Shown here: piece after piece, positions 10,698 through 18,165 of the stretch
Layout of the letters: the number at the start of each line of letters is the position of its first letter
How positions within the stretch are numbered: the stretch's first letter is position 1
Assembly (NCBI RefSeq): GCF_001552215.1
Contig: NZ_BCQT01000027.1
Coordinates: forward strand, 62,001 to 126,000
Length of the DNA: 64,000 nt
Reading direction: 5' to 3'
Source of the DNA: Actinomadura macra NBRC 14102
GTDB lineage: Bacteria; Actinomycetota; Actinomycetes; Streptosporangiales; Streptosporangiaceae
Program-made: the position numbers and the translations under genes
The notes under the pieces: model-generated
The model's database searches: none
The model's input: only the letters and a program-made list of their open reading frames with translations
What the model was told of the DNA's origin: nothing

Positions 10698-11840
10698 ATG
10701 AGCGAGCCCGCGGATCCCTTGTCCGCATCCGATGATCCGGCCCGGTTGTGCGAGAAGGCGCGGACGCTCGCCGAGAACGGCGAAGCCGACCGGGCCGCAC
10801 TGCTTTTCGAAGAGGTGCTCGCCCGAGGCGACACTCCGCACCGGGCGCAGGCCGCGCTCGGGCTCGCGGTCGTTCTGGACGACGCGGGGGACGTGGTGCG
10901 GGCTCGGGAAGCCGACCGGGTCGCGATCGCCTCCGGTGATCCCGAGTACGGTCCCCGCGCCGCCTACCACCTGGCGCTGACCCATGAGCGCGCAGGAGAG
11001 CACGAGCAGGCGGCACCCGCTTGGCGGGTCGTGGTGGATTTCGCGAATCCCGCCTACCTGCCGCCCGCGCATCTCGCACTCGCCAGGCTCGCCGACGACG
11101 CCGACGACTTCGACACCGCCCGGAGCCACTGGGAGGCGGTGATCGCGACCGGCGACGCCGGGTACGGGCCGCCCGCCGCGCACGATCTCGCGCAGCGGCT
11201 GCTGGAGCGCGGTGAGCCCGCACGGGCGCAGCGGATCCTGACCGCCGGGCTCAAACTGATCGACCGCGACAGTGCCCCGTACGCGTACGCGCGGCTGGCG
11301 GTCGCGCTCGGGATCTCCTATCTCGACCAGGCGATCGGGGCGTTCGGTGCCTCCCTCGGCGATCCGGCCGACCCCGCCGACCCGGAGGTCGGGCCGCTGG
11401 CGACCGAGCTGCTGGCGCGTACGCTGCCGTTGCGGGGACGTGGCGCCGAGGCGGGGGAGGTGTGGCGTCGCGGTCTCTCCGACCCCGGGGTCGCCGGGCA
11501 GGTCCGCGCCCGCCTGCGCCGCGACTTCGGCGGCGAGGACGAGGACGGCGACCCCGCCGACCTGTGGTGGGAGCCGGTGGTCGAGCAGTCCGTCACCGAC
11601 GGGACGCTCCCCGCGCTCGCGGGTGAGGCGTTCGGCGCGCTCGACCACATGTACGCGCTGTTGGCCGTCCGGTACGCCGACGGACCGGGGGAGCGGCGGC
11701 CCGGCGAGACGCACGAGGTCCTCGGGAAGGCCGTGCGCGTCCCCAGCGACTACGCCTGGGGGCCGCTGCTGCACGAGAGCTTCGCCGAGCGGCTGCGTCT
11801 CGCCATGGGCACCTCGGCCCCGAACTGGCCCGAAGCCTGA
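10698..11840 (+). CDS. tetratricopeptide repeat protein
   Basis: This 380-residue soluble protein is made of helical pairs that fit TPR repeats: ARLCEKARTLAENGEADRAA, AQAALGLAVVLDDAGDVVRA, RAAYHLALTHERAGEHEQAA, PPAHLALARLADDADDFDTA, AAHDLAQRLLERGEPARAQ. The repeats end near residue 230. The C-terminal 130 residues (GDPADLWWEPVVEQSVTDGTLPALAGEAFGALDHMYALLAVRYADG) are a separate helical region I do not recognise. There is no signal peptide or membrane helix, so it is a cytosolic scaffold-type protein. Nothing nearby indicates the partner. The leader contains a striking pair of alternative hairpins. Confidence 0.8.
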   Translation: MSEPADPLSASDDPARLCEKARTLAENGEADRAALLFEEVLARGDTPHRAQAALGLAVVLDDAGDVVRAREADRVAIASGDPEYGPRAAYHLALTHERAGEHEQAAPAWRVVVDFANPAYLPPAHLALARLADDADDFDTARSHWEAVIATGDAGYGPPAAHDLAQRLLERGEPARAQRILTAGLKLIDRDSAPYAYARLAVALGISYLDQAIGAFGASLGDPADPADPEVGPLATELLARTLPLRGRGAEAGEVWRRGLSDPGVAGQVRARLRRDFGGEDEDGDPADLWWEPVVEQSVTDGTLPALAGEAFGALDHMYALLAVRYADGPGERRPGETHEVLGKAVRVPSDYAWGPLLHESFAERLRLAMGTSAPNWPEA

Positions 11841-11869
11841 CCCGATCCGCCGCGTGACCCGACCCGTGG

Positions 11870-12295
11870 TCAGGTGGCGATGGCGCGTTCGGCGATCACC
11901 TTCGTGACGCGGGCGCGGACGAGGTACTCGCCCGGGACGCCGTTGCGCTCCCCGTACTCCTCGGCCCGGCCGGCGCCCATGTAGCGGGCGCCGATCACGG
12001 TCGCCCAGTTGCGTACTTCGGCGACGTCCTCGATCAGGGACGCCTCGGCGTAGAGCATCACGTACGAGTACGGCGGGGTCTGGTCGTCCACGCAGACGCA
12101 CAGGCGCGGGTCGCGGGACAGCACGCGGCCCTTGATGCTCTGCCCGTGGGTGGTGAACAGCAGGTCGTCGCCGTCGAGGACGAACCAGATCGGCGTGACG
12201 TGCGGCGTCCCGTCCTTGCGGGTGACGCCCGCCTTACCGGTGCGGGTCCCCTCCGAGGCGAAGGCGCGCCATTGACTGTCGGTCATCTTCTCCAT
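11870..12295 (-). CDS. PPOX-class pyridoxamine 5'-phosphate oxidase-like (F420/FMN-binding) protein
   Basis: The ATG at 12295 gives 141 residues and is preceded by GGAG. The protein shows the split-barrel pattern KAGVTRKDGTPHVTPIWFVLDGDDLLFTTHGQS, SRDPRLCVCVDDQTPPYSYVMLYAEASL and a C-terminal strand VRARVTKVIAERAIAT. The sequence resembles actinobacterial F420H2-dependent oxidoreductases of the PPOX class (Rv1155-like fold) rather than true PNP oxidase, which would be longer. Substrate unknown. A second start nine bases later (MTDSQW) is possible. It is divergent from the small hydrolase gene at 12353, with 57 bases between the two starts. Confidence 0.82.
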   Translation of the reverse strand: MEKMTDSQWRAFASEGTRTGKAGVTRKDGTPHVTPIWFVLDGDDLLFTTHGQSIKGRVLSRDPRLCVCVDDQTPPYSYVMLYAEASLIEDVAEVRNWATVIGARYMGAGRAEEYGERNGVPGEYLVRARVTKVIAERAIAT

Positions 12296-12352
12296 CGCTC
12301 CAGTCTGCCCCGCGTGATCACCCGGCATGTCGGACGGGCTACGGTGACCTGC

Positions 12353-12967
12353 ATGGACATCGCGACGGCGCACGGGCCGGCCGAGGTGACGATGGACGCG
12401 CCGGACGACCCGGCGTTCCTGCTGGTGCTGACCCACGGGTCGAACGGGGGAGTGGAGGCCGCCGACCTGCTGGCCGTCCGGAAGGTGGCGCTCGGCCTCG
12501 ACGGCGCCGTCGCGCGGGTCATGCAGCCGTTCCGGCTCGCGGGCCGCCGGGCACCGGGCCCGGCCGCCAAGCAGGACGAGGCGTGGCTGGAGATCGTCCG
12601 GGCGGTGCGGAAGCCGTTCGGTGGCGTTCCGCTGATCCAGGGCGGACGCAGCAACGGGGCGAGGGTCGCCTGCCGGACGGCGCGGGCCGCCGGAGCCGCC
12701 GGTGTGGTCGCGTTGGCGTTCCCGCTGCACCCGCCCGGCCGTCCGGAGAAGACGCGGGTGGAGGAGTTGCGCGGAGCGGGGGTGGAGGTTCTGGTCGTCA
12801 ACGGAGACCGGGATCCGTTCGGCGTCCCGGACGCGGCGGACGCGGCTCAGATCACGGTGCTGGCCGGGGAGCGTCACGCTCTGGACCGGGACCCGGCGGC
12901 CGTGGGCGGGGCGGTGGAGCCATGGCTTCGCCGATGGGCGGGCCGTCCTGCGCGGACGGCCGGGTAA
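12353..12967 (+). CDS. small alpha/beta hydrolase (KANL3/Tex30-type)
   Basis: This 204-residue protein begins with a beta strand FLLVLTHGSNGG, has the nucleophile region LIQGGRSNGARVACRTA (Ser in GRSNG), VVALAFPLHPPGRPEKTRVEEL, the acid-bearing strand LVVNGDRDPFGVP and a late His in AGERHALDR. That is the pattern of the short dienelactone-hydrolase-like family to which KANL3/Tex30 belong. The substrate is unknown. TACGGT (12340-12345) lies seven bases before the ATG, so the transcript is probably leaderless or nearly so; a weak GGTGA is also present. Confidence 0.75.
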   Translation: MDIATAHGPAEVTMDAPDDPAFLLVLTHGSNGGVEAADLLAVRKVALGLDGAVARVMQPFRLAGRRAPGPAAKQDEAWLEIVRAVRKPFGGVPLIQGGRSNGARVACRTARAAGAAGVVALAFPLHPPGRPEKTRVEELRGAGVEVLVVNGDRDPFGVPDAADAAQITVLAGERHALDRDPAAVGGAVEPWLRRWAGRPARTAG

Positions 12968-12971
12968 TGAC

Positions 12972-13000
12972 ACCTCTGGGCCCGGTGCGGGCCCAGAGGT
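12972..13000. terminator. bidirectional terminator hairpin between convergent genes
   Basis: ACCTCTGGGCCCG (12972-12984) and its exact complement CGGGCCCAGAGGT (12988-13000) form a 13-base-pair stem with a three-base loop. It lies just after the hydrolase stop and just after (on the other strand) the DUF5999 stop. Confidence 0.75.
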
Positions 13001-13065
13001 CATGGGCAGGTGTGCGTGCCCCCGCGGATGATCACCCGTTCGAACTAGTCCCCCGTGGAGACTGG

Positions 13066-13269
13066 CTAGGCGGCTGACGGAGCCTGAAGGTCCGTCGGCC
13101 GGTGCGGTGCGATGATTCCCCCGTCGGGCAGCAGCTCACCGGTGTCCTCGAAGAGCACGACGCCGTTGCACAGCAGGCTCCACCCCTGCTCGGGGTGGGC
13201 GGCCAGGGTGCGCGCTGCGTCGCGGTCAGGTGCTTCGTGGGAGGGACAGGGCGGCTGGTGCGGGCACAT
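13066..13269 (-). CDS. DUF5999 family small protein
   Basis: The ATG at 13269 follows GGAGG by seven bases, giving 67 residues. The start MCPHQPPCPSHEAPDRDAA with its CxxxxxC-xxH pattern and the later GWSLLCNGVVLFEDTGELLPDG are characteristic of a small protein family found in most streptomycetes and their relatives. The function is unknown. The N-terminal Cys/His cluster may bind metal (inference). The gene faces the lut operon across a 390-base regulatory region. Confidence 0.82.
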   Translation of the reverse strand: MCPHQPPCPSHEAPDRDAARTLAAHPEQGWSLLCNGVVLFEDTGELLPDGGIIAPHRPTDLQAPSAA

Positions 13270-13428
13270 CGGCGTGCCTCCGGTCTCAACTACTCGTTGG
13301 TGGCGGTGCTTTTCCTTATTGACGCACCCCAGTGTGGATCGGTTCGTCTCCACCGGCCATAGCCCGTTGGGACGGTTGTCCCTTGGTACCGAAGTACCGG
13401 AGGAGTGTGACTCGCCTCACCCCGAAGT

Positions 13429-13449
13429 GCCAGGCATAGCGTGCCTGGC
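13429..13449. promoter_or_regulatory. palindromic operator-like site upstream of lutABC
   Basis: GCCAGGC-ATAGCGT-GCCTGGC is a perfect 7+7 inverted repeat with a -10-like TAGCGT (13437-13442) at its centre. A second inverted repeat, GGTAC-CGAA-GTACC, lies at 13385-13398. Together they mark the 13270-13660 gap as a divergent regulatory region for DUF5999 and lutABC. I see no gene inside it. Confidence 0.4.
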
Positions 13450-13660
13450 GGTCGATAACGGACGGAGAACGACACGCCGTCCAATCGGCAAACGTTCCAT
13501 CGGGTGCGATCGTCGTGATCGGACGGCCCGGTTCTGGCCAGGCGGGTGCGATCGTTTCCCCCGGACGTCCCGGTCCGGGCCCCTACGATGTCCCACGGGA
13601 GCGGGGCCGGTGTCCCAAGGGGCGCGGGCATCCGCAAGGCGTCTTGGGGGTGGGGCCGCT

Positions 13661-14389
13661 ATGCGCGTTGCGCTGTTCGTCGCGTGCTTCGACGACGCGA
13701 TGTTCCCCGCGACAGGCAAGGCCGTGACGACCCTGCTGGAACGCCTCGGGCACGAGGTCGTCTACCCGCCGGGTCAGACGTGCTGCGGCCAGGTCCACTG
13801 GACGACCGGCTACCACCGTGAGGCCGCCGTCCTCGCCCGCGCGTTCACCAATACGTTCGAGGCGTGCGAGGTCGTGGTGACGCCGTCCGCCTCCTGCGCC
13901 GCCGCCGTCCGTCACGCCTACCCGCGGATCGCGCGGACGGTCCGGGACCCGGCGCTCGCCCGCGCCGCGGAAGGGCTGGCCGTCTACGAGCTGACGGAGT
14001 TCTTGGTGGACGTCCTCGGTGCCGCCGACGTCGGCGCCTACTTTCCCCACCGCGTCACCTACCATCCCAGCTGCCAGTCCACGCGGACGCTCGGCGTCGC
14101 CGACCGGCCGCTGCGGCTGCTGCGCGCGGTGAAGGGCCTGGACCTGGTGGAACTCCCCGAGGCGGGGGAGTGCTGCGGGTTCGGCGGTGCGTTCGCGATG
14201 AAGAACGCGGACGTGTCGGTCGCGATGGTGGCCGACAAGGTCCGGCACGTCCGCGACACCGGCGCCGACGTGGTGTGCGCGGTCGACAACTCGTGTCTGG
14301 CCCACATCGGCGGCGCGCTGTCGCGGCTGCGCGGCGGCGTGCGATTCATGCACCTTGCCGAGATCCTGGCCGAGACGGGGCCGACGTGA
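13661..14389 (+). CDS. lutA: LutA: (Fe-S)-binding subunit of L-lactate oxidation complex
   Basis: This 242-residue protein contains two CCG domains: PPGQTCCGQVHWTTGYHREA near residue 40 with SASCAAAVRH after it, and TYHPSCQSTRTLG followed by LPEAGECCGFGGAFAMKN near residue 170. These cysteine motifs hold iron-sulfur clusters in LutA/YkgE and GlpC-type proteins. LutABC oxidises L-lactate to pyruvate. A GGGGG stretch precedes the ATG. The stop overlaps the GTG start of lutB (GTGA, 14386-14389). Length and motifs are normal. Confidence 0.93.
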   Translation: MRVALFVACFDDAMFPATGKAVTTLLERLGHEVVYPPGQTCCGQVHWTTGYHREAAVLARAFTNTFEACEVVVTPSASCAAAVRHAYPRIARTVRDPALARAAEGLAVYELTEFLVDVLGAADVGAYFPHRVTYHPSCQSTRTLGVADRPLRLLRAVKGLDLVELPEAGECCGFGGAFAMKNADVSVAMVADKVRHVRDTGADVVCAVDNSCLAHIGGALSRLRGGVRFMHLAEILAETGPT

Positions 14390-15951
14390 CGACCTCCTCC
14401 CCCGGAAGGACGCCCCCCACCGGAAGGACGCCCTCGCCCGCCGGGACGAGCGTCCCGGCGGGCATCGGGACAGGTGACCCGGTGCGCGCCGGGGCGAGCG
14501 CCCGGAACTCGGGTACGACCCGTGAGCCCGTGCCGCTGCCCATGCCGAAGTTCGCCACCGCTGCCCGCGCCGCGCTCGCCGACACCCGGCAGCGCCGCAA
14601 CCTGCGCGGCGCCACCGCGGCGGCGCGGGGCCGGACGTCCGCCGCCGTCGGCGAGCCCGCCGACTGGGAGGCGCTGCGCGAGGCCGGCCGCGCGATCAAG
14701 GACGAGACGCTGCTCGGCCTCGACACCCACCTGGAAGAACTGGAGCGGGCGGTCACCGAGGCGGGCGGCACCGTGCACTGGGCGGCGGACGCGGCCGAGG
14801 CCCGCCGCATCGTCACCGGCCTCGTCCGGGCGACCGGCGCGGCGGAGGCGCTGAAGGCCGCGTCGCTGGCCGCCCGCGAGATCGGACTGAACGACGCGCT
14901 CGCGCGGGCGGGGATCACCGTCCGCGAAACGGCGCTGGCCGACCTCGTCGTCCAGCTCGGCGAGGACGAGCCCTCCCATCTGCTGTCGCCGGCCGCGCAC
15001 CGCGATCGGGCGGAGATACGCGAGCTGTTCCTGCGGGAGATGCCGGGCGCACCGCCCGATCTGTCGGACGATCCCGCGGCGCTCGTCGCGGCGGCCCGCG
15101 CGCACCTGCGCGGCAGATTCCTCGGTGCGCGTGTCGCGATCACCGGCGCCAACTTCCTGGTCGCCGAGACGGGCACGGTGGTGCTGCTGGAGTCGGAGGG
15201 CAACGGCCGGATGTGCCTCACCCTTCCCGAGACGCTGATCACCATCGCCGGGATCGAGAAGGTCGTCCCCACCTGGACGGACCTGGAGGTGTTTCTCCAA
15301 CTCCTTCCGCGTTCCTCGTCCGGTGACCGGATGACGCCTTATGTCTCGTCCTGGACGGGTGTGGCCCCGGGTGACGGGCCGGCGGAGTTTCATCTCGTCC
15401 TGCTCGACAACGGCCGTACCAGGGCATTGGCCGACGAGATCGGCCGGACGGCACTGCGCTGTGTCCGTTGTGCGGCCTGCCTGAACGTCTGTCCGGTCTA
15501 TGAACGCACGGGTGGTCGGGCGTACGGCCCGGTGTATCCGGGCCCGATCGGCGCGATCCTCACCCCGCAGATGCGCGGCGTGGAGAGCGCCGCCGACGCG
15601 TCGCTGCCGTACGCGTCCACGCTCTGCGGCGCCTGCGCGGACGTCTGCCCCGTGAAGATCGACATCCCGGACGTCCTGGTGCACCTGCGGGGGAAGGTGG
15701 TCGAGTCACGGCGCCGTCGCCCCGTCCCCACACCGGAGCTGCTGATGATGCGCGGCCTCGCCTGGACGATGGGCGACGCGCAGCGCTACGAGACCGCGCT
15801 CCGGCGCGGCACCCGTTGGGCCCGGCTGCTGTCGCGCGGCGGGCGGATCAGGCGGCTGCCGGGCCTGCTCGGCAAGTGGACCGAGGCACGCGACCTGCCC
15901 GTCCCGCCGTCGGAGAGCTTCCGCGCCTGGTGGCGACGGAGGAGCTCATGA
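14386..15951 (+). CDS. lutB: LutB: iron-sulfur lactate oxidation subunit
   Basis: The GTG start overlaps the lutA stop and gives 521 residues. The first 50 residues (Pro/Thr/Gly-rich) are extra relative to the usual start at FATAARAALADTRQRRNLRGAT, so an ATG at 14542 is an alternative. The LUD domain follows (AITGANFLVAETGTVVLLESEGNGRM). Two 4Fe-4S ferredoxin motifs are near residues 360 (CVRCAACLNVCPVYER) and 414 (CGACADVCPVKI). The last residues, WWRRRSS, are encoded by the first unit of the repeat that fills the gap to lutC. The protein carries electrons in the LutABC lactate oxidation complex. Confidence 0.92.
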   Translation: MTTSSPGRTPPTGRTPSPAGTSVPAGIGTGDPVRAGASARNSGTTREPVPLPMPKFATAARAALADTRQRRNLRGATAAARGRTSAAVGEPADWEALREAGRAIKDETLLGLDTHLEELERAVTEAGGTVHWAADAAEARRIVTGLVRATGAAEALKAASLAAREIGLNDALARAGITVRETALADLVVQLGEDEPSHLLSPAAHRDRAEIRELFLREMPGAPPDLSDDPAALVAAARAHLRGRFLGARVAITGANFLVAETGTVVLLESEGNGRMCLTLPETLITIAGIEKVVPTWTDLEVFLQLLPRSSSGDRMTPYVSSWTGVAPGDGPAEFHLVLLDNGRTRALADEIGRTALRCVRCAACLNVCPVYERTGGRAYGPVYPGPIGAILTPQMRGVESAADASLPYASTLCGACADVCPVKIDIPDVLVHLRGKVVESRRRRPVPTPELLMMRGLAWTMGDAQRYETALRRGTRWARLLSRGGRIRRLPGLLGKWTEARDLPVPPSESFRAWWRRRSS

Positions 15952-15974
15952 CGCTGCGACGGAGGAGCTCATGA
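15948..15974 (+). CDS. repeat minicistron 1 (peptide MTLRRRSS)
   Basis: The ATG overlaps the lutB stop as ATGA and has GGAGGAG upstream. The frame encodes MTLRRRSS and ends in TGA at 15972-15974, which overlaps the next ATG. Two identical minicistrons follow at 15971-15997 and 15994-16020. Whether the peptides accumulate is unknown; the likely effect is ribosome relay between lutB and lutC. Confidence 0.4.
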   Translation: MTLRRRSS

Positions 15975-16016
15975 CGCTGCGACGGAGGAGCTCATGACGC
16001 TGCGACGGAGGAGCTC

Positions 16017-16091
16017 ATGAGCGCCGTGACGGAGGAGCTCATGAGCGCCGTGACGGAGGAGCTCATGACGCTGCGACGGAGGAGCTCATGA
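16017..16091 (+). CDS. repeat minicistron 4 (24-residue peptide)
   Basis: Two type-B units keep the frame, so this cistron reads MSAVTEEL twice and then MTLRRRSS. It starts at an ATGA overlap with minicistron 3 and ends at an ATGA overlap with the next one (16088). Confidence 0.4.
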   Translation: MSAVTEELMSAVTEELMTLRRRSS

Positions 16092-16138
16092 GCGCCGTGA
16101 CTGGGGAGCTTGTGAACGCGCGACGGAGGGGTTCATGA
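16088..16138 (+). CDS. repeat minicistron 5 (peptide ending at lutC start)
   Basis: Encodes a 16-residue peptide, MSAVTGELVNARRRGS, from a type-B unit and the two diverged copies. Its TGA (16136-16138) overlaps the lutC ATG (16135), so it completes the relay from lutB to lutC. Confidence 0.4.
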   Translation: MSAVTGELVNARRRGS

Positions 16139-16776
16139 GCTCGCGGGAGGAGATCTTGCGGCGGGTCCGCGAGGCCGTCGGCGGTGCGCGCGCTGGTCGC
16201 GCGCCGGTGCCGCGCGACTACGCCCGCCAGCTGACCGAGTCCGAGGCCGAGACCCGGGCGGACGTGCTCGCGCTGTTCACCGAGCGGGTCGCCGACCAGC
16301 GGGCGGCGGTCCGCCATGTCAGCGCCGACGAACTGGCCACGGCGGTCGCGGCGGCGCTGTGGGGCCGGGAGGCCAAGCAGATCGTCGTTCCGGCGGATCT
16401 GCCGTTCGGCTGGCTCGCGGAGCTGGACGGCGTACGCGCACTCGCCGACACCCCGGCTGTCGACATGGAGACCCTGGCGGGGGTGGACGGCGCCGTCACC
16501 GGCTGCGCTGTGGCCGTCGCGCAGACCGGCACCGTCGTCCTGGACGGCGGCCGGGCCCAGGGGCGGCGCGCCCTGACCCTCGTTCCGGGCTACCACCTGT
16601 GCGTCGTGCACGCCGACCAGATCGTCGGAACGGTCCCGGAGGCGGTCGCGCGACTCGACCCGTGCCGCCCTCTCACCTGGATCAGCGGGCCGTCGGCCAC
16701 GCACGACATCGAGATGACGCGGGTCGAGGGCGTACACGGCCCCCGCCATCTCGAGGTCCTCGTGGTGGAGGACTAG
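16135..16776 (+). CDS. lutC: LutC: LUD-domain lactate utilisation protein
   Basis: This 213-residue protein has the LutC/YkgG (DUF162) pattern: SSREEILRRVREAVGG at the start, then DYARQLTESEAE, VVPADLPFGWLAELDG, GCAVAVAQTGTVVLDGG, RALTLVPGYHLCVVHADQIVGTVPEAVARL and the C-terminal WISGPSATHDIEMTRVEGVHGPRHLEVLVVED, which is diagnostic. It is the third subunit of the lactate oxidation system. Its own SD and ATG are the last copy of the repeat. Its stop overlaps the stop of the convergent TetR gene by four bases. Confidence 0.94.
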   Translation: MSSREEILRRVREAVGGARAGRAPVPRDYARQLTESEAETRADVLALFTERVADQRAAVRHVSADELATAVAAALWGREAKQIVVPADLPFGWLAELDGVRALADTPAVDMETLAGVDGAVTGCAVAVAQTGTVVLDGGRAQGRRALTLVPGYHLCVVHADQIVGTVPEAVARLDPCRPLTWISGPSATHDIEMTRVEGVHGPRHLEVLVVED

Positions 16777-17348
16777 GCCGCGCCGGTGAGCACGAGGCTC
16801 AGGCCGGCGTCGAAGCGGGCGTCCCAGTCGACGACACGGTCGGCGCCGTCCTCTCCGGTGCCGCGGACCTCCAGGGCACAGTGGCCGATCACGTAGCCGA
16901 GGAGGGTGTGCGCGACGGCGGCCGCCGCGTCCTCGGGGACGGCACCGCGCCGCAGTACCTCACGCAGGGACACGACGGTCTCCGTCAGTGCGGTCGGGTT
17001 CCGCCGGGTGACGACGAGAGGAAGGACCCCGGCGTGCGCCAGCAGGCGCGTGCGGTAGTCGCGCGCCCAGGAGCGCAGCGCGCCGCGCCAGTCGCTGCCG
17101 CCTGCGGCCCCGGTGGGCGCCGCGGGCGCGGCGGCGACGTGCGCGACCAGACCGTCCAGGAGTTGTTCCTTGCCGCGGGGGAGGTGGTGGTAGATCGCCA
17201 TTGCCTCGACCTCCAGCGCGTCCCCGAGCCGGCGCATGGTGAGCCGGGAGAGCCCCTGGCCGTCGACGATCTGGAGGGCCGCCTCGATGATCCGTTCGAT
17301 GGACAGTGGGGCGCGGTTCTGCGCGTTGATGCTGGGCTGCCTGACCAT
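16773..17348 (-). CDS. TetR family regulator with TetR_C domain
   Basis: From the ATG at 17348 the protein has 191 residues. The N-terminus contains a tetracycline-repressor-type HTH (LSIERIIEAALQIVDGQGLSRLTMRRLGDALEVEAMAIYHHLPRGKEQLLDGLVAHV). The C-terminal part (residues 80-190) fits TetR_C ligand-binding helices. The palindrome TTAC-TAC-GTAA lies just upstream, so self-regulation is likely. The ligand and any further targets are unknown; the same 16-base site is repeated 8 kb away, upstream of the sigma factor gene. Its position after lutC does not by itself make it the lut regulator. Confidence 0.87.
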   Translation of the reverse strand: MVRQPSINAQNRAPLSIERIIEAALQIVDGQGLSRLTMRRLGDALEVEAMAIYHHLPRGKEQLLDGLVAHVAAAPAAPTGAAGGSDWRGALRSWARDYRTRLLAHAGVLPLVVTRRNPTALTETVVSLREVLRRGAVPEDAAAAVAHTLLGYVIGHCALEVRGTGEDGADRVVDWDARFDAGLSLVLTGAA

Positions 17349-17356
17349 GAATCTGA

Positions 17357-17372
17357 ACCTTACTACGTAAAG
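17357..17372. promoter_or_regulatory. predicted TetR operator (TTAC-N3-GTAA)
   Basis: ACCTTACTACGTAAAG stands nine bases upstream of the TetR start. The core TTAC-TAC-GTAA is a perfect inverted repeat. The identical 16-mer is found at 25487-25502. Confidence 0.6.
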
Positions 17373-17481
17373 GGCCGGAGTTGGGTGTGCCCCGGCACGA
17401 CACGCTGGTGAGCCCGCGTACGCTTGCCTGGATCGGACACGACGATCGCAGCACGATCGTGAGCTTGAGGGAGAGACCACC

Positions 17482-17898
17482 ATGCCGCTGGGCCGCCGGG
17501 TGACCAAGGATGTCGCGGAGTTGTACGAGGCCGACCAGCGGCTGGCCGACGACTATCCCGGGCGGCTGGCGGCGGCGACCGAGGCCGAGCGGGCACTGCG
17601 GGACGCGCAGGGTGCGGACACGCCCGAGCGTGAGCTGCGGGCGTTGACGATCGCGTTCGACGAGGCGTTGACCGGCGCGCTGACGGCGGCGGAGGCGGCC
17701 GAGCGGGTCGCCATGGGCCCGAAGGTGTACTCGACCGAGGCACAGGACGCCAAGACGCACCGGGCGGCGGAGATCGCCTACCGCAAGGCCAAGGCGCGCC
17801 CGTCCGTGCGCCCGTGGACCGACGAGGTCGACCGGCTGCGCACCGCTCGCGAAGCGCACCGGTTGAGCTTCCGGACGCAGCCCACCACCCTCGTGTGA
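17482..17898 (+). CDS. hypothetical helical protein
   Basis: This 138-residue protein has a good SD (GAGGGAGAG) before the ATG. It is almost entirely charged and helical: KDVAELYEADQRLADDYPGRLAAATEAERALRDAQ, RALTIAFDEALTGALTAAEAAERVAMGPKVYSTEAQDAKTHRAAEIAYRKAKARP. It has no signal peptide or membrane helix. I do not recognise the family. It stands alone between the divergent TetR gene and the mycothiol-type protein. Confidence 0.65.
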   Translation: MPLGRRVTKDVAELYEADQRLADDYPGRLAAATEAERALRDAQGADTPERELRALTIAFDEALTGALTAAEAAERVAMGPKVYSTEAQDAKTHRAAEIAYRKAKARPSVRPWTDEVDRLRTAREAHRLSFRTQPTTLV

Positions 17899-18165
17899 GC
17901 GGGACGGCCTGAGCGGGCCGAACAGGCGGGCCGCCGCGTGCGGTCCGGTCATCTCGTCCATCTGGGGAGGCGGTCGGGAAGTCCCCGACGTGGGACGACA
18001 CAGCTTTACCGAGTGGCACCGGCCAACGAACTCTGAGAGTCTGCCCTCTCGGGGAACGCCGGGGGGCTCCTCGTGCCGGATCGCCGCAGGGGACCGCGGC
18101 GATGGCGCGGGCGCCCCGGCGGGGAGGGCACGCGCACGGTGCTCTGGACGCGGGGGGAACGACAC

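Larger units (their letters stand above)
15935..16138 (+). repeat. nine-copy 23/24-base repeat of the lutC ribosome-binding site and start codon
   Basis: The 17-base core GACGGAGGAGCTCATGA occurs seven times exactly (from 15935, 15958, 15981, 16004, 16028, 16052, 16075) and twice with changes (16099, 16122). Spacing is 23 or 24 bases: type A copies end in CGCTGC, type B copies in GCGCCGT. Every copy has a strong SD (GGAGGAG) and a start codon. The last ATG (16135) is lutC; the first ATG (15948) overlaps the lutB stop. A copies are out of frame with each other, so each ATGA ends one minicistron and starts the next. Confidence 0.95.

Noticed and set aside
13864..14385. 5' extension of the lutB frame
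   Set aside because: It overlaps lutA in another frame; the GTG at 14386 gives the normal coupled start.
15935..16138. CRISPR array as an explanation for the regular repeats
   Set aside because: The units are directly adjacent with no spacers, and each carries an SD and start codon.
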